Source of the DNA: Lachancea kluyveri NRRL Y-12651
Lineage: Eukaryota > Ascomycota > Saccharomycetes > Saccharomycetales > Saccharomycetaceae
Length of the DNA: 64,000 nt
Assembly: GCA_000149225.2 (NCBI GenBank)
Contig: CM000690.1
Location: 372,001 to 436,000 of the forward strand
Reading direction: 5' to 3'
Part shown: positions 20,220 to 30,647 of the stretch, piece by piece
Position numbering within the stretch: the stretch's first letter is position 1
Layout: every line of letters starts with the position of its first letter
Made by a program: the position numbers and the translations under genes
Notes under the pieces: model-generated
Databases searched by the model: none
What the model saw: only the letters and a program-made list of their open reading frames with translations
Told to the model about the DNA's origin: nothing

Positions 20220-23200
20220 TTAATCCAGATATCTGTCGAATGGTTCGCCAAGGACGTTTTCAACAACTTTAACCAACCCAGTTCTGACTTCGTATTCCAC
20301 TTCCTCATCGTCGTCTTCCAAAAGTTCAGCAATGATAGGAACCAGTTGAGGCAACAGTACTAACCAGCCTTCTCCGACCTTGGAATAGATCAACTTGATA
20401 GATTTCACAGCCCAGAACTTTTCTCTCGTGTTGCTAGTGGATTTCATGTGTGAGATTAGAAGCTTGTTCATAATCTTGTTATGCTCATCAATACCAGAAT
20501 TGTTGGCTGCCAATGAACCAATGGCTTTCACCAAATACTTACCGATAGTATCTTCCACGTTAGACAACTGATCAATCAAAGATGCTGATATCAATTCAAA
20601 TCTAGAAGTAGATTTCCAGTATTTATCTCTGTCGTATTTGAACGAAGAGGTCAAGGAGTTCAAAACCAAGCGACGTAGATTTACATTAACAATTTCTCCA
20701 GAAATAAAGTTTTTCAATAAGTTGTCGGTAGGCTCGATTAAGTAAGTAAAGTAGGAAGTAATAATAGCCTTCAAGTTTTCTTGTAATTTGTTAAAGAATT
20801 TGAAAAAGGCAACTAATCTTTCCTCCTTGGTAATCCGTGTATTTGTTACACCCTCGCCATCAAAGGCCCATCTTACGGTTAGAGCAAATAAAGGCCTGAA
20901 TACCTTATCATTCAATTTCAAAACATAAGCATTAGCTATTTGATGAACAGAAGCCTCGATACGGCTGATAGTATTGGTATCGAATGAACTAATGGATCTG
21001 TATTCGAACAATGATAGCAATAACTTGAAAAAAACTGGAGATTGTGATGTGGCAGATTTTTTGTCAATAGCTTCTGCAGTGGACTCCAGGGTACTCAAAA
21101 ACAATGAAACTGAAACTGAGTTATCAGTTGTTGAAATATCAGATAGCCAAATTTTGCCCAAAGTTTTCATTACTTCTTTTAGTTCGATGTGTTCCACAAT
21201 TAGAGAAATGACAGACAACCTGATGGAGTCTTGAACATCATCAGCAAAGAAAATAACTCTGAATACATCTGTCAAATTAGACAACAAAAAGCTTGGTAGA
21301 CGTTTAATCATTGAAGCGAATAATAGAATGACAGATAATTGCAACTGTTGTCTTAAGCTGTCGTCGGAATCTTGGAACTTTTGGAAGATTTTTAGAGCCG
21401 GTGGGACGATCTTTGGATAAAAGGCAATTGACTTGACACCAAGTGTTTGAACAATGTTAGTCAATACATTTAGCGAAGAAATAATAATTTCAGATCTTTC
21501 AGACAATAAGGATTGAGTAGAGATCTTCAAAGATTGAGTCAACAACGAAGAGTCGAGTTTGTCACCGAATTTGCTGATCAGAGCACTCAGAGTATTTAGA
21601 GAGGCTTGGACAATACTAGAGGCCTCGTTCTCGCCAGAAATGTTTTCAAACAAAGTATCGATAACTTTATCCGCAGTTTGAGCGGATCCCATTGGTTCCA
21701 ATTCGAATTTGGTGGCCGTAACCAAAGTCAAATGGTGTCTAATAGCTTCGTCATTACTTCTCGATAGTAATGGTAAAACGGAAGTGATGAAATCTTGGAT
21801 CGGCAGTAGATCCAAGATGTGGCCCAACAAACTAAACAGAACGTCCTTGATTTCCTTGGTATTTTCTTCGGCATCAGCTTCAGAAGAGGAAGAATCATCT
21901 CCGCCAATGTTCAAATTACTGGATATTTGGTCCGCATTATTGATGAATTCTAAATTGGCTTTCAAGATTTCCCCAAATTTAAATCTTATAGATTCCACAA
22001 AAGACTTGTTGGATTCAGAATCCCACAATGCACCTAAAACCCTTAGCCTTAGACTGCCCTTGGTATTGTAATAATCAGATTCATTTTCGGCAACGAGCTT
22101 GTCAATAAAGTCAAAAGAGTTTTTGTTGAACGAAAATAACTCAGTGGGGGTAAGAGTCAGGATCCCATTAGTAAACAGAGTTCTCTGTTTCATAACCTGC
22201 TTACTTTCAAGGGAATATTGGCTTAACAACAATTTGAGCAGTTGGAAAAAGCCGTTGATACCGTTCAGTTGTTCTTGAACATCAAATTTGCCCATAAAAG
22301 ATTTTGTAAATTCAACCAAAGCTTTGCCATCGGCGATCTTGAATTTATTGATACTGTTAGAGTACTGTTGAGAAACCAAAAACAAGAATGGTGCGATGGC
22401 TTCTTCAGCACCCAAAGTGTTAACCAAAGTAGTAAACAATCTCACCCTTCTATGTTTTGGAACGTGGGTAAATGCAGTAACAAAGCTCATTAGCAAGAAC
22501 TCAATTTCGTCAATTTTATTGGAAGACCCTGATTCTAGCAAAGCAGGTACCACAGTTGAGATAGTTTTTTCGACTACATGAGTGGAAAATTCATCGTCTT
22601 GACGAATGGTATGTGTACCCATGAAAGTGAAAATTGGCATTACAGAGTGCAAAACTGTTTCTGGACTCAAAGTAGCTAGAGCACCAATGACCAAGAGAAG
22701 CTTGTTTTGAACTTGGGGGGATGGAGATGATCTGATGGCACTAACCAAGATATCAGCCCTGATGGATTTAAGTTTGACGGTGTCATCTTCTTTCAATGTC
22801 TCAATTGTATTCAACATGCATGAAGATAAAGTTTCTTGTGCATATAAAACTGGTAATCCACCATCTTGGTCTAGAATTTCTAGGTCTGACAGCAAGTTGA
22901 AAAGAGTGGCCAAAAGAGGCTCGGTACCTTTAACATTACCCTTATCCAATGTTTCTAAGATAATAGTCAATTTCCTTAAATGAATTTCGGCAATATGGGA
23001 CACTTCTTCCCTTTGCAACACTGCTTTGTTAGTGGTGGAGGATCTTCTTCTTCTTCTCTTGGTGGGGTCAATGGAGCCATCTTCAGAATTAATCTTATTT
23101 TGAGCTAAAATAGAGGCAAATATCTCGGGAGACAATGACAAAGATTGCAAAGTATCTATCGAGTCATAATACAGTTCAGACTCAGCAGTAGTATCGATAA

Positions 23201-25538
23201 TACTTTGAACAATTTTCAATTGCTGGCCTAGCTTCAGAGTTGGATAAATCACTACTAACCTCTTGGCAACTAGATCAGCCAGCTGTTCGTATTCGGATTT
23301 CAATGCTTCGATGATAAAATCAATAGCAAATTGATTTTTTTCCTTCAAAGAGATAATTCCCACCAGTTCAGTTTCGAAATCTTGGAAACTGGTTTTGTTT
23401 GCTTTACACTTTAATTCCCACTGTGGTCTCTCCTTCAAGTAAGATGATAGAAATCCTTCGAAAAGTTGAGAGTATGTAGATCCGTAGGAGCAACATCTAG
23501 TTAAATAACGCAAGCATCCAATTTTTGGGAAAGGGAGAGGCATATGTAAGGCCTGGTTGGCCCAAAATAGCAAGAAAACCTTTTCATTTTTCTTTGGAAT
23601 TAGTAAAGAAGAAATATCAACATTCTCAACCAGATAGTCATCAAGAAATTTTTTTAACCAGTTTTCACCATCTTTGGGACTCAGCATAGGAATATTCATC
23701 CCTTCACCATAAATCTTATCAGCAAAAAAATAATGTTTTGTAAAAGGTCTCTTTGAGATTTGAATTAGAATTTTTTTAACTCCTAACCTAACATTTTTTG
23801 ACACATCGCTCAAGGCAGTTACCAGGGTTGGCACTAAAGTGAACACATTAGAGTCATTGTCAATGGAATTGATCAACTTAGACAAATTGCTTAAGGCAAC
23901 CAAGCGCAAGGCAATCGGGGAAGCTGGAGAGACAACAATTCTCAATAGAAATGTTAATCTACTTTCTAAAGTAGTAAAGAACGAAGATAGGAATAGACCG
24001 GGTTGATACTTCTTACCAACGGATTCGACGAATAAAGATAAAAGCTTAGCAAATTTTTGGTCATTCTCAACCAGCATAGATTTGTTCAAAGTGTTGATAT
24101 ATTCAGAATTTTTGTTCAAAAACTCCTTGAATGGTGGAACAGTAGTGTTTGCACCGGCAACCTTGGAAGACTCAAGCTCCTTGACTATGTCATCCCCGGA
24201 TGCTGCGAAATCATCCTTGACAGAGAAAAGGGACGTAGTCAATCTGATTTCAAACAATTCACCACTTAGGTGTAGAGATTTTAGACATCTCAAAACTAAG
24301 TCTTCGTTAATGGAAACAAAATACTCGAAAATATCAATTAATTGCGATTTATCTTCCAAAATTTCAGAAAGATGTATCAAGTCGGTAATTATTAATCTTA
24401 CCTCAAACTTTTCTAGTTTTATTTCTTTCAAAATAGAGACAATAGAATTTAGTTTCCCGTGATCATATCTAGCGATGGCCCTGATGTAAGTGGTAAAGAG
24501 CTTGTCAGCGCTTGTAGTGCTGTTTTTGCTCAAGAATTCGGTCAGGTACGTCAATCCGAATCTGGAATCGAATAATTTGTACAATTTTAGTGGTAGCTGA
24601 TCTACATTGCCCTGACCCCTTAGAGTTTGGAACAATTTGCAAATGGAAAGCAACGCTGACCTTTTGGCCTTCTCATCCGCCAAGTTTGCTAAAATAGTCT
24701 CGGTTGCAGCATAAATAATGTTCTTAGCTAGTGGTAATGCGGTGGCAAAAACTACTAATATAGTATGTGCAGCAATCTGACAATCAACAGAACTAGAGGC
24801 CAATAACTTAGCTGAAACTTCAAGCAAAATTGGAACTAATTTATTTAGCTTGTTTTCATCATTTGAATTAAATGCAATTAAGTTGATGAACGAGCAAGTA
24901 GTGAAAAGTAACTGATTTGTATAGGTAGCTTTCTGCTTGATGGATCTGCTCAAATAGTTGGTGTATTGCTTCAAAAAATCCAAATCATTAAACAGCTTTA
25001 TAATAGTAAGATTAGATGGCATGTTTTCGGTTCTGACAAAGTTAGACAGAGGGTTGAACAATGGTGGTAATTTGACGATGTTCAAAATTCTTTTAAAAAC
25101 TGGCGACTGATAGTAGTTTATGGTTGATAATAGTAGAAATTCGGCGTTATGGACATGGATTTGGAAACGGCGGACTAGCCATTCGGTGGCGTGTAAAGTC
25201 GGGTTCAAATGCCATCTTGAAGAAGCCAGCATTAAGTAAGCATTGACAGCAGCATCTAAATCCTTTATCTGTTCCTTAGTCTGCACATTTCTATCAATAG
25301 TAACGGAAGTTGGATTGAATAAAGAGCGACTAAACACTTCGAATTTTGGGTCTATCTCGACCAAATCTCTTAATGAGTTAACTGCATTTTCAAAAATAAA
25401 GTCGTAATCCTGAGTTGCGGCAGTTTTTGGATTGTAGATAAGCGAAGCAGAGTGGAGCTTCTGCCGTCTCTTTCTATCCAAGGCAACAGTAGCATTACCA
25501 GAGGCAACTTGAGCTAATTGATCTTTCAATGAAGACAT
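20220..25538 (-). CDS. UTP10: Utp10, t-UTP subunit of the SSU processome
   Basis: This 1772-residue HEAT-repeat protein (S. cerevisiae 1769) of the UTP-A/t-UTP subcomplex binds nascent pre-rRNA and is needed for rDNA transcription and 18S maturation in the nucleolus. The first 50 residues (MSSLKDQLAQVASGNATVAL, then the basic RKRRQKLHSASLIYN segment) and the last 40 (ELLEDDDEEVEYEVRTGLVK, ending VLGEPFDRYLD) are almost identical to S. cerevisiae Utp10. A basic KRRRRRSS block lies near residue 830. Length and both ends agree with the family, so the model is complete. Its promoter carries a PAC/RRPE pair. Confidence 0.98.
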   Translation of the reverse strand: MSSLKDQLAQVASGNATVALDRKRRQKLHSASLIYNPKTAATQDYDFIFENAVNSLRDLVEIDPKFEVFSRSLFNPTSVTIDRNVQTKEQIKDLDAAVNAYLMLASSRWHLNPTLHATEWLVRRFQIHVHNAEFLLLSTINYYQSPVFKRILNIVKLPPLFNPLSNFVRTENMPSNLTIIKLFNDLDFLKQYTNYLSRSIKQKATYTNQLLFTTCSFINLIAFNSNDENKLNKLVPILLEVSAKLLASSSVDCQIAAHTILVVFATALPLAKNIIYAATETILANLADEKAKRSALLSICKLFQTLRGQGNVDQLPLKLYKLFDSRFGLTYLTEFLSKNSTTSADKLFTTYIRAIARYDHGKLNSIVSILKEIKLEKFEVRLIITDLIHLSEILEDKSQLIDIFEYFVSINEDLVLRCLKSLHLSGELFEIRLTTSLFSVKDDFAASGDDIVKELESSKVAGANTTVPPFKEFLNKNSEYINTLNKSMLVENDQKFAKLLSLFVESVGKKYQPGLFLSSFFTTLESRLTFLLRIVVSPASPIALRLVALSNLSKLINSIDNDSNVFTLVPTLVTALSDVSKNVRLGVKKILIQISKRPFTKHYFFADKIYGEGMNIPMLSPKDGENWLKKFLDDYLVENVDISSLLIPKKNEKVFLLFWANQALHMPLPFPKIGCLRYLTRCCSYGSTYSQLFEGFLSSYLKERPQWELKCKANKTSFQDFETELVGIISLKEKNQFAIDFIIEALKSEYEQLADLVAKRLVVIYPTLKLGQQLKIVQSIIDTTAESELYYDSIDTLQSLSLSPEIFASILAQNKINSEDGSIDPTKRRRRRSSTTNKAVLQREEVSHIAEIHLRKLTIILETLDKGNVKGTEPLLATLFNLLSDLEILDQDGGLPVLYAQETLSSCMLNTIETLKEDDTVKLKSIRADILVSAIRSSPSPQVQNKLLLVIGALATLSPETVLHSVMPIFTFMGTHTIRQDDEFSTHVVEKTISTVVPALLESGSSNKIDEIEFLLMSFVTAFTHVPKHRRVRLFTTLVNTLGAEEAIAPFLFLVSQQYSNSINKFKIADGKALVEFTKSFMGKFDVQEQLNGINGFFQLLKLLLSQYSLESKQVMKQRTLFTNGILTLTPTELFSFNKNSFDFIDKLVAENESDYYNTKGSLRLRVLGALWDSESNKSFVESIRFKFGEILKANLEFINNADQISSNLNIGGDDSSSSEADAEENTKEIKDVLFSLLGHILDLLPIQDFITSVLPLLSRSNDEAIRHHLTLVTATKFELEPMGSAQTADKVIDTLFENISGENEASSIVQASLNTLSALISKFGDKLDSSLLTQSLKISTQSLLSERSEIIISSLNVLTNIVQTLGVKSIAFYPKIVPPALKIFQKFQDSDDSLRQQLQLSVILLFASMIKRLPSFLLSNLTDVFRVIFFADDVQDSIRLSVISLIVEHIELKEVMKTLGKIWLSDISTTDNSVSVSLFLSTLESTAEAIDKKSATSQSPVFFKLLLSLFEYRSISSFDTNTISRIEASVHQIANAYVLKLNDKVFRPLFALTVRWAFDGEGVTNTRITKEERLVAFFKFFNKLQENLKAIITSYFTYLIEPTDNLLKNFISGEIVNVNLRRLVLNSLTSSFKYDRDKYWKSTSRFELISASLIDQLSNVEDTIGKYLVKAIGSLAANNSGIDEHNKIMNKLLISHMKSTSNTREKFWAVKSIKLIYSKVGEGWLVLLPQLVPIIAELLEDDDEEVEYEVRTGLVKVVENVLGEPFDRYLD

Positions 25539-25604
25539 ATTCTACGCTCTTTCAGACCACTTATTTGTTGTGCGATGGGGCCAGCTTTGGTTAACATTTT
25601 CAGA

Positions 25605-25631
25605 GCTCATCGCCTTTTAAGAAAATTTTTT
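25605..25631 (-). promoter_or_regulatory. PAC + RRPE pair upstream of UTP10
   Basis: GCTCATCGC (25605-25613) is the reverse complement of the PAC element GCGATGAGC bound by Dot6/Tod6. GAAAATTTTTT (25621-25631) is an RRPE element bound by Stb3. They lie about 70-95 bp upstream of the UTP10 ATG in the order and spacing usual for ribosome-biogenesis genes. Confidence 0.85.
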
Positions 25632-25824
25632 CTTAACCGACCATTAAAAAAAAGAAACGTCTATTAGACCCTCGGAATATATACACATATACATACTAAC
25701 ATTGGTTGATGATTTAACAACTTCACAGAGGTCTGATGAATTATAGCAGGCTAGAAGGGAGCGACTAGATACCAACGGAGGTAAATTTCTTAATTTACAA
25801 ATTCTATATGCAATAACTAATTGT

Positions 25825-28264
25825 TCATAAGGTAAACAAACCGGTTCTCTTTTTACCGAAGGGATAGACGAAAAGCGTAGAGGCAAATAGACCAACAGAA
25901 ATACCAATAGAAACTTGAATCATGGTAACACCAAATGACATGGAGCCAGAAAGATCTGATTGAGTATTGGTAGCGGTATTGTTCACGATTTGGTTGGCAT
26001 TTTGAACACCAGCTAATAGAGAACTCTGAGATGCAACACCTGAAGGAACTTGGACAAAGATAGCTGGTAACATCGCAGACACAGCCAACCCTTTCCAGAC
26101 TCTGGAATACAGATTTCCCATAATACCAATGACAAACGCAGCCATTGCAGAAGTAAATTCGGTGGAATTGGCAAAATGTTGGCCCGACCAATAAGTAACA
26201 ACATAGCCAGTGCAAGATATGACCGTCATTACAGGAAGTTGAGTCCATCTGGCCTGATTAATCAATCCCAAACCAATAGAAAAGCATGGTACAAAAATAA
26301 GCCTGTACAACGCAGGAACGCTCTTCTCACATTTCGTTTCGTTTGTGGCTCCATTATAGATCCAGCCAAACAATGCAGCGCCTAAAGTAATACCAAAGCC
26401 CAAGAATAAAGAATAAATGATAGCATAGAACATTCTAACAGAACCTGCGACTAGATTTCTGCTCTGGAGTTCCAAGGAGCCACAAAGAATAATATACCCC
26501 GGTAGAATCAGGGCGAGAGAACCCTGGGCCACTGCACCGAAACAAATGTTGGATTTATGGATCGATCCCAGAGCTCTACCACAAAAGCTCACCACAATGG
26601 ACGCAGTAACTTCAAAAACATTGGAGTACAAGTTCGAACGTTGAGAAACAACAAACTGCATAAATCCGACACAAGTGCCGATAAAGAATGATACGGCCAT
26701 GTTTATCCAATCACCGCCAAATGCAAAAGGGGTAACCATGGAAGCACAGAAACCATACATGAGAACACAAAGCCACGGAGGGTAGAGATTCTTATCCTGT
26801 AAAATCTTGTCAATACTTAGATTTGCATCTTCAACACTCAAGACGTCATGAACAACTTGTTTGTATATCGAGTGAACTTGATGTAGTTTCCACAAATTTA
26901 AGCCCTGATTACACCTGACCAACTGCACTTCAGAAGTTCTTGTGGTGGCATCACCGAAGGAGATGGTCATACACCCAGGTACATACAGAAATTGACCATC
27001 AATTTCCAGGACACGGGAAGTCATAACCATATACTCTTCCAAACGATGAGTTGGTGCACCATACAACATCAATGCTTTGCACATACGAAGGATGAATCTT
27101 TGTCTCTGTAACAAATCTGCAATGTGGACTGTAATTCTCGCTTCGGCATTGGCTTTTCTTTTAAATTTATTAGCACCCTTCGCTATCTTTTTGATTTTGG
27201 GTCTTGTGGCCTTAAAGTTTGGAAGCTTGCTGACCGACGAGTTGGAACTATTGACTTCCAATTCAGTTAGATTAGTACCACTTCTACTCTTCTTTTTGCC
27301 GAAAGAGGGTGTGTTAAATGATATCAGTTTATTTTTCTTGCCAGCTTCAGCAATAGAGGGAGGCTGAGAAGATTCGGCAAGCGATATTTGAGATTGACTT
27401 ATCTGATCATCCGGGTTTTGATACAATTTCAGCAATGAGCCTAAAACACCGCCACGAACCCTTGCTGGAGGAGCTACGTAAGAGGCGTCTTCCATCAACG
27501 GATCAAAGTCTTCCTGGTTATCTATATCATCGTAGTGGCCAACCATTGGTGCGTAAAAGGAGTTGTGGCCGGAGGAGACGAAGGTCTCACCGTCAGAAGT
27601 TACATTATTTGCGACCTCCTTGGCCTGATCTTGTAAATCTGAAGGATCAAGTTGGCCATTTGTTGGGGTATGATGGTTTGGAGGTGGTTGCAACTGGGAG
27701 CGCGATTGAGGTTGCTGGCCATTGGCTAATGCAGCATGTGCTTGAACGATTTGTTGTGCAGCGGAATTTATGTCAACCATTGGGATTGGGTCTTCCAAGT
27801 TTTGCTGCCCACCGACTTTTTCCACGTCTCGAGAATTATTGACTGGAGACTCAGACACGTTGACGGCAGGTACCAGACCGCCACCAGTTAAGTTGATAAA
27901 TTTAGACAAAAACCCTCCCTCTTCGCCATCATCATCATCATCGCCTTGCAAGTTCTTTAAGCCTGCTCTATGGGAGTCGTCTGAAGTGCGACGAACGGTG
28001 GATTTCCTGCGGAAAAACTGTTTGAAGTGGTCCAGTTTACCATCCTCTGAAGACATGGAAGAAGAATCATGCTCTTTTTCTTCGTCATAGTTATTGCTTT
28101 CTCCGGGGATAATCGTTGGATCCGATTTGAATTTCAACAAGTTCTTTCTCTTTATAGAATCTCCATCGGCGTCTTGTTTCTCCTGAATAGAATCGTCAAA
28201 GGGATTTTTTGCTTGTTGTGCAGTAGATTCGTCTCCTTCGTCATCTGTAGACATGTAAACTTCG

Positions 28265-28295
<31 letters not shown>

Positions 28296-28860
28296 GTTCA
28301 TTTCTGGTATCGCTGTTATCGTCCTTGCGTCTTTTGGGTTGATTAAACCCACTAATCTTTTTCTCGTACTCCCTCTTCAAAAGGACATCATCTAACTCGT
28401 CTTCGTCTGATCCGTTGTTCATACTATTATCTCTGATAGTATTCACCGCATCGTTTTCGATTAACCGCTCTCTCTCCTTGCGTCTGCTCAAAAGAGAAGA
28501 GTCCTTTAAGCTTAGGTTCGGATTACTTTTATTAAAGGAAGGCAGGTTAATGTTGTAAGTCTCTATACGATCATCGTCTTCCTCGCTAGATGCATCACTT
28601 AGAGAAAAATCGGTAGCCTTTGTAGGGCCTTCATGCTTTTTTTTTTTAAAATATTTAAATCTATCAGCAGATGTACTACGCCTGTCCTTCTTATTTTTAC
28701 CAAACTGCACAGCAGAAAGCCTAGAGTTGCCAGCTGTAGTGCTAGAAGGCATAGGCGACAGAGATCGACTTGAAGGACCGTGCTGGAGAGGTGGTCGTGG
28801 TGAGTAGTTTCTAGGAACAACCGGAGGAGTCTCGCTGATAGGAGTAGAGTTTGTGGACAT
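25825..28860 (-). CDS. PRM10: Prm10-Yjl107c, uninterrupted ThrE-like membrane protein
   Basis: This 1011-residue protein has a long acidic, disordered N-terminus (to about residue 560). The membrane region (about 570-1010) resembles the ThrE threonine/serine exporter family (DUF1212 plus DUF3815 halves), with about ten hydrophobic segments. The C-terminal 380 residues match S. cerevisiae Prm10 closely, from the ISFGDATTRTSEVQLVRC segment to the YPFGKKRTGLF end. The part just before it corresponds to the separately annotated YJL107C. In the S. cerevisiae reference those are two adjacent frames; here they are one. Transport substrate is unknown. Pheromone-response-like elements lie about 200 bp upstream. 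Confidence 0.93.
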
Positions 28861-30431
28861 GATGACCCGATAACGCTGTGTATCTGTTGAATGGTAGGTT
28901 GAGATTTATAGTCCAGTTGTTGGCAGAAGGAACTACCCGATGAAAGATACAAACCGATCTATATATATGATTCTGCTCTGATAGTCTGCCAAGATCGAGT
29001 TCTACTTCCATCACCGTCACCGACGTCATTGAACGCAATAAAAAAAGAAATGTTTCGCGTCGTGTTTCAGATTCCACTCAGACTAAGCCCGAGTTAGTGG
29101 TTTTGATCACGTGGACTGAAGCCTTCCGATAAAATAGAAAAAAAAGTGAGGCTAATAACATTGGAAAAAAGGCTCCCAAAACTGAGAATACTCGCAATAA
29201 CTATTATTGCAAAGAATACTAGACCCGTGATCCGACCCCTTTGCCTGTCCCTGTTACACGCTTTTCTGGGGCAAATCGCGTTTTTCCCATCGATCTGAAT
29301 TCCTTGTCAATAGATAATAATAGAAACAGGGTTACATAATTTGGAGCGTTTGTCCTGACAAAGGCGATTTTTGAAGACTTCTAAGGATTTTGAGAGGTTG
29401 CAAGATTCTCCATGGCTGTGTTTTGTTTATAAACAGTGACCATTGTAGGGTAGGATCTAAGATGTGAAACACGTTTTCTTTAGCATCCAATATACTTTAA
29501 AGTGGTGGTTTCATGCTAGAATTCATCGCTGGCATTCTATTCAATGATGTGTAGCTCTCTTTCTTCTATGTGTATGTTTGGGTATCCAATGTCAGACAAG
29601 GCTGTTAAGGAAAGATAAATTGGATTTCCCTGCTGGACAAGTCGGAATTCTTTCAGGACGGGGTAATAACGACTATAAGGAATAGACATGCCGAGATCCA
29701 ACGTCTTCAAGACTTTTCTTTTGTGACGAGCCTTTGTAACTTATGTAGACAGCGGAATGCCGTGTATAGGCACTTGTCAAAGGCCGGCACTTTTGTTGCA
29801 AGAGGGATCATGGGGAAGCCGTTTACGAATTTGAACCTGGCAAATTACATTTTCCACGTCTATTAGATAATAGGGTAGACTATAAACACGACCGTAGCTT
29901 TAAGGATTTTATGCAGCTGAGATGCAGGTAGTGTTTGATTGCTTCATTCTACTTGACTCCAGCGATCTAAATATCTTCCATCCTTAGATTTGAGGGCTTC
30001 ATAAGGTTCTTTCTTGGCATTCCTTATTTTTCAAACACGCAGAAAAGAGGGGCATGGCTGTGTGCGGTTGACGTGCCTCCGACGTGTGAGACGTCTGAAG
30101 AATTATGTTGCTTAGGGAAGAACTATACTTGAAGCTAAGAGATTCGATGGTTCTTTAATACAAAGCAAACTTTATCCTTTTGCAAATAAAGCGGACAAAA
30201 ATTTTCAGCAGTCCTGTCTACCGTGAGATAGTCGTGCGTCATTTTGTAGGTCTTTAAAGATGGTTTCTCCTTTTCTTTTTCTTTTGTTTTTTTTTACATT
30301 TAGATCATGTTTCAACGCTTATCATGAATTCTATACACATAGAACGAATCATATAAAAGAAACAGCATAACGTCAGCTCAAATACGAAAACATTACGCAG
30401 CTCTTTAGTGTGGTATACGCAATCTTTCCCC
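28861..30431. other. Long PRM10-IME2 divergent promoter region
   Basis: About 1.6 kb with no gene recognised on either strand. It holds PRE-like sites near the PRM10 end, a CACGTG core at 29108-29113 and scattered T-rich runs. Long upstream regions are typical of meiotic regulators such as IME2. No RNA gene is seen. Confidence 0.5.
29051..29069 (-). promoter_or_regulatory. Pheromone-response-like elements upstream of PRM10
   Basis: On the minus strand, TGAAACA (29069-29063) and CGAAACA (29057-29051) lie 12 bp apart, about 200 bp upstream of the PRM10 ATG. Ste12 binds TGAAACA, often as pairs. This agrees with the known pheromone induction of S. cerevisiae PRM10. Only one of the two is a consensus match. 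Confidence 0.55.
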
Positions 30432-30577
30432 TTTTTGTGTCAGTCAAAGATATATTGAACACCCATCCATTTTTACCAGATCAGGTAATTTAAGTGGCAC
30501 TAGCCTCGGCGGCTAATGAAGGACAAAGAGACATATTAGGGGGGGGAAAGATGTATGGTATTCGTTAGATATAAATA
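30432..30577 (+). promoter_or_regulatory. IME2 core promoter: MSE, Rap1-like site, URS1 and TATA box
   Basis: The minus strand of 30432-30441 reads GACACAAAAA, a match to the Ndt80 middle sporulation element. 30459-30472 reads ACACCCATCCATTT, one mismatch from a common Rap1 site. 30506-30515 is the reverse complement of TAGCCGCCGA, an exact URS1 for Ume6. 30570-30577 is TATAAATA. Together they predict Ume6/Ime1 control with an Ndt80 input. The TATA box also shows that the ATG at 30555 lies upstream of likely transcription starts. Confidence 0.85.
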
Positions 30578-30647
30578 CAGATCAAACTCCTCCCCCCTTC
30601 AATATCGCATTTCTGTCAACTACACTGCCTACTTTTTTCCTGAGCTG

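Noticed and set aside
28069-28395. Hydrophobic plus-strand frame inside PRM10
   Set aside because: It is the complement of the acidic Glu/Asp-rich region of PRM10, which reads as Phe/Leu-rich on the other strand.
30555-30647. N-terminal extension of IME2 from the ATG at 30555
   Set aside because: A TATA box lies inside this segment and S. cerevisiae Ime2 has no equivalent, so it is unlikely to be translated.
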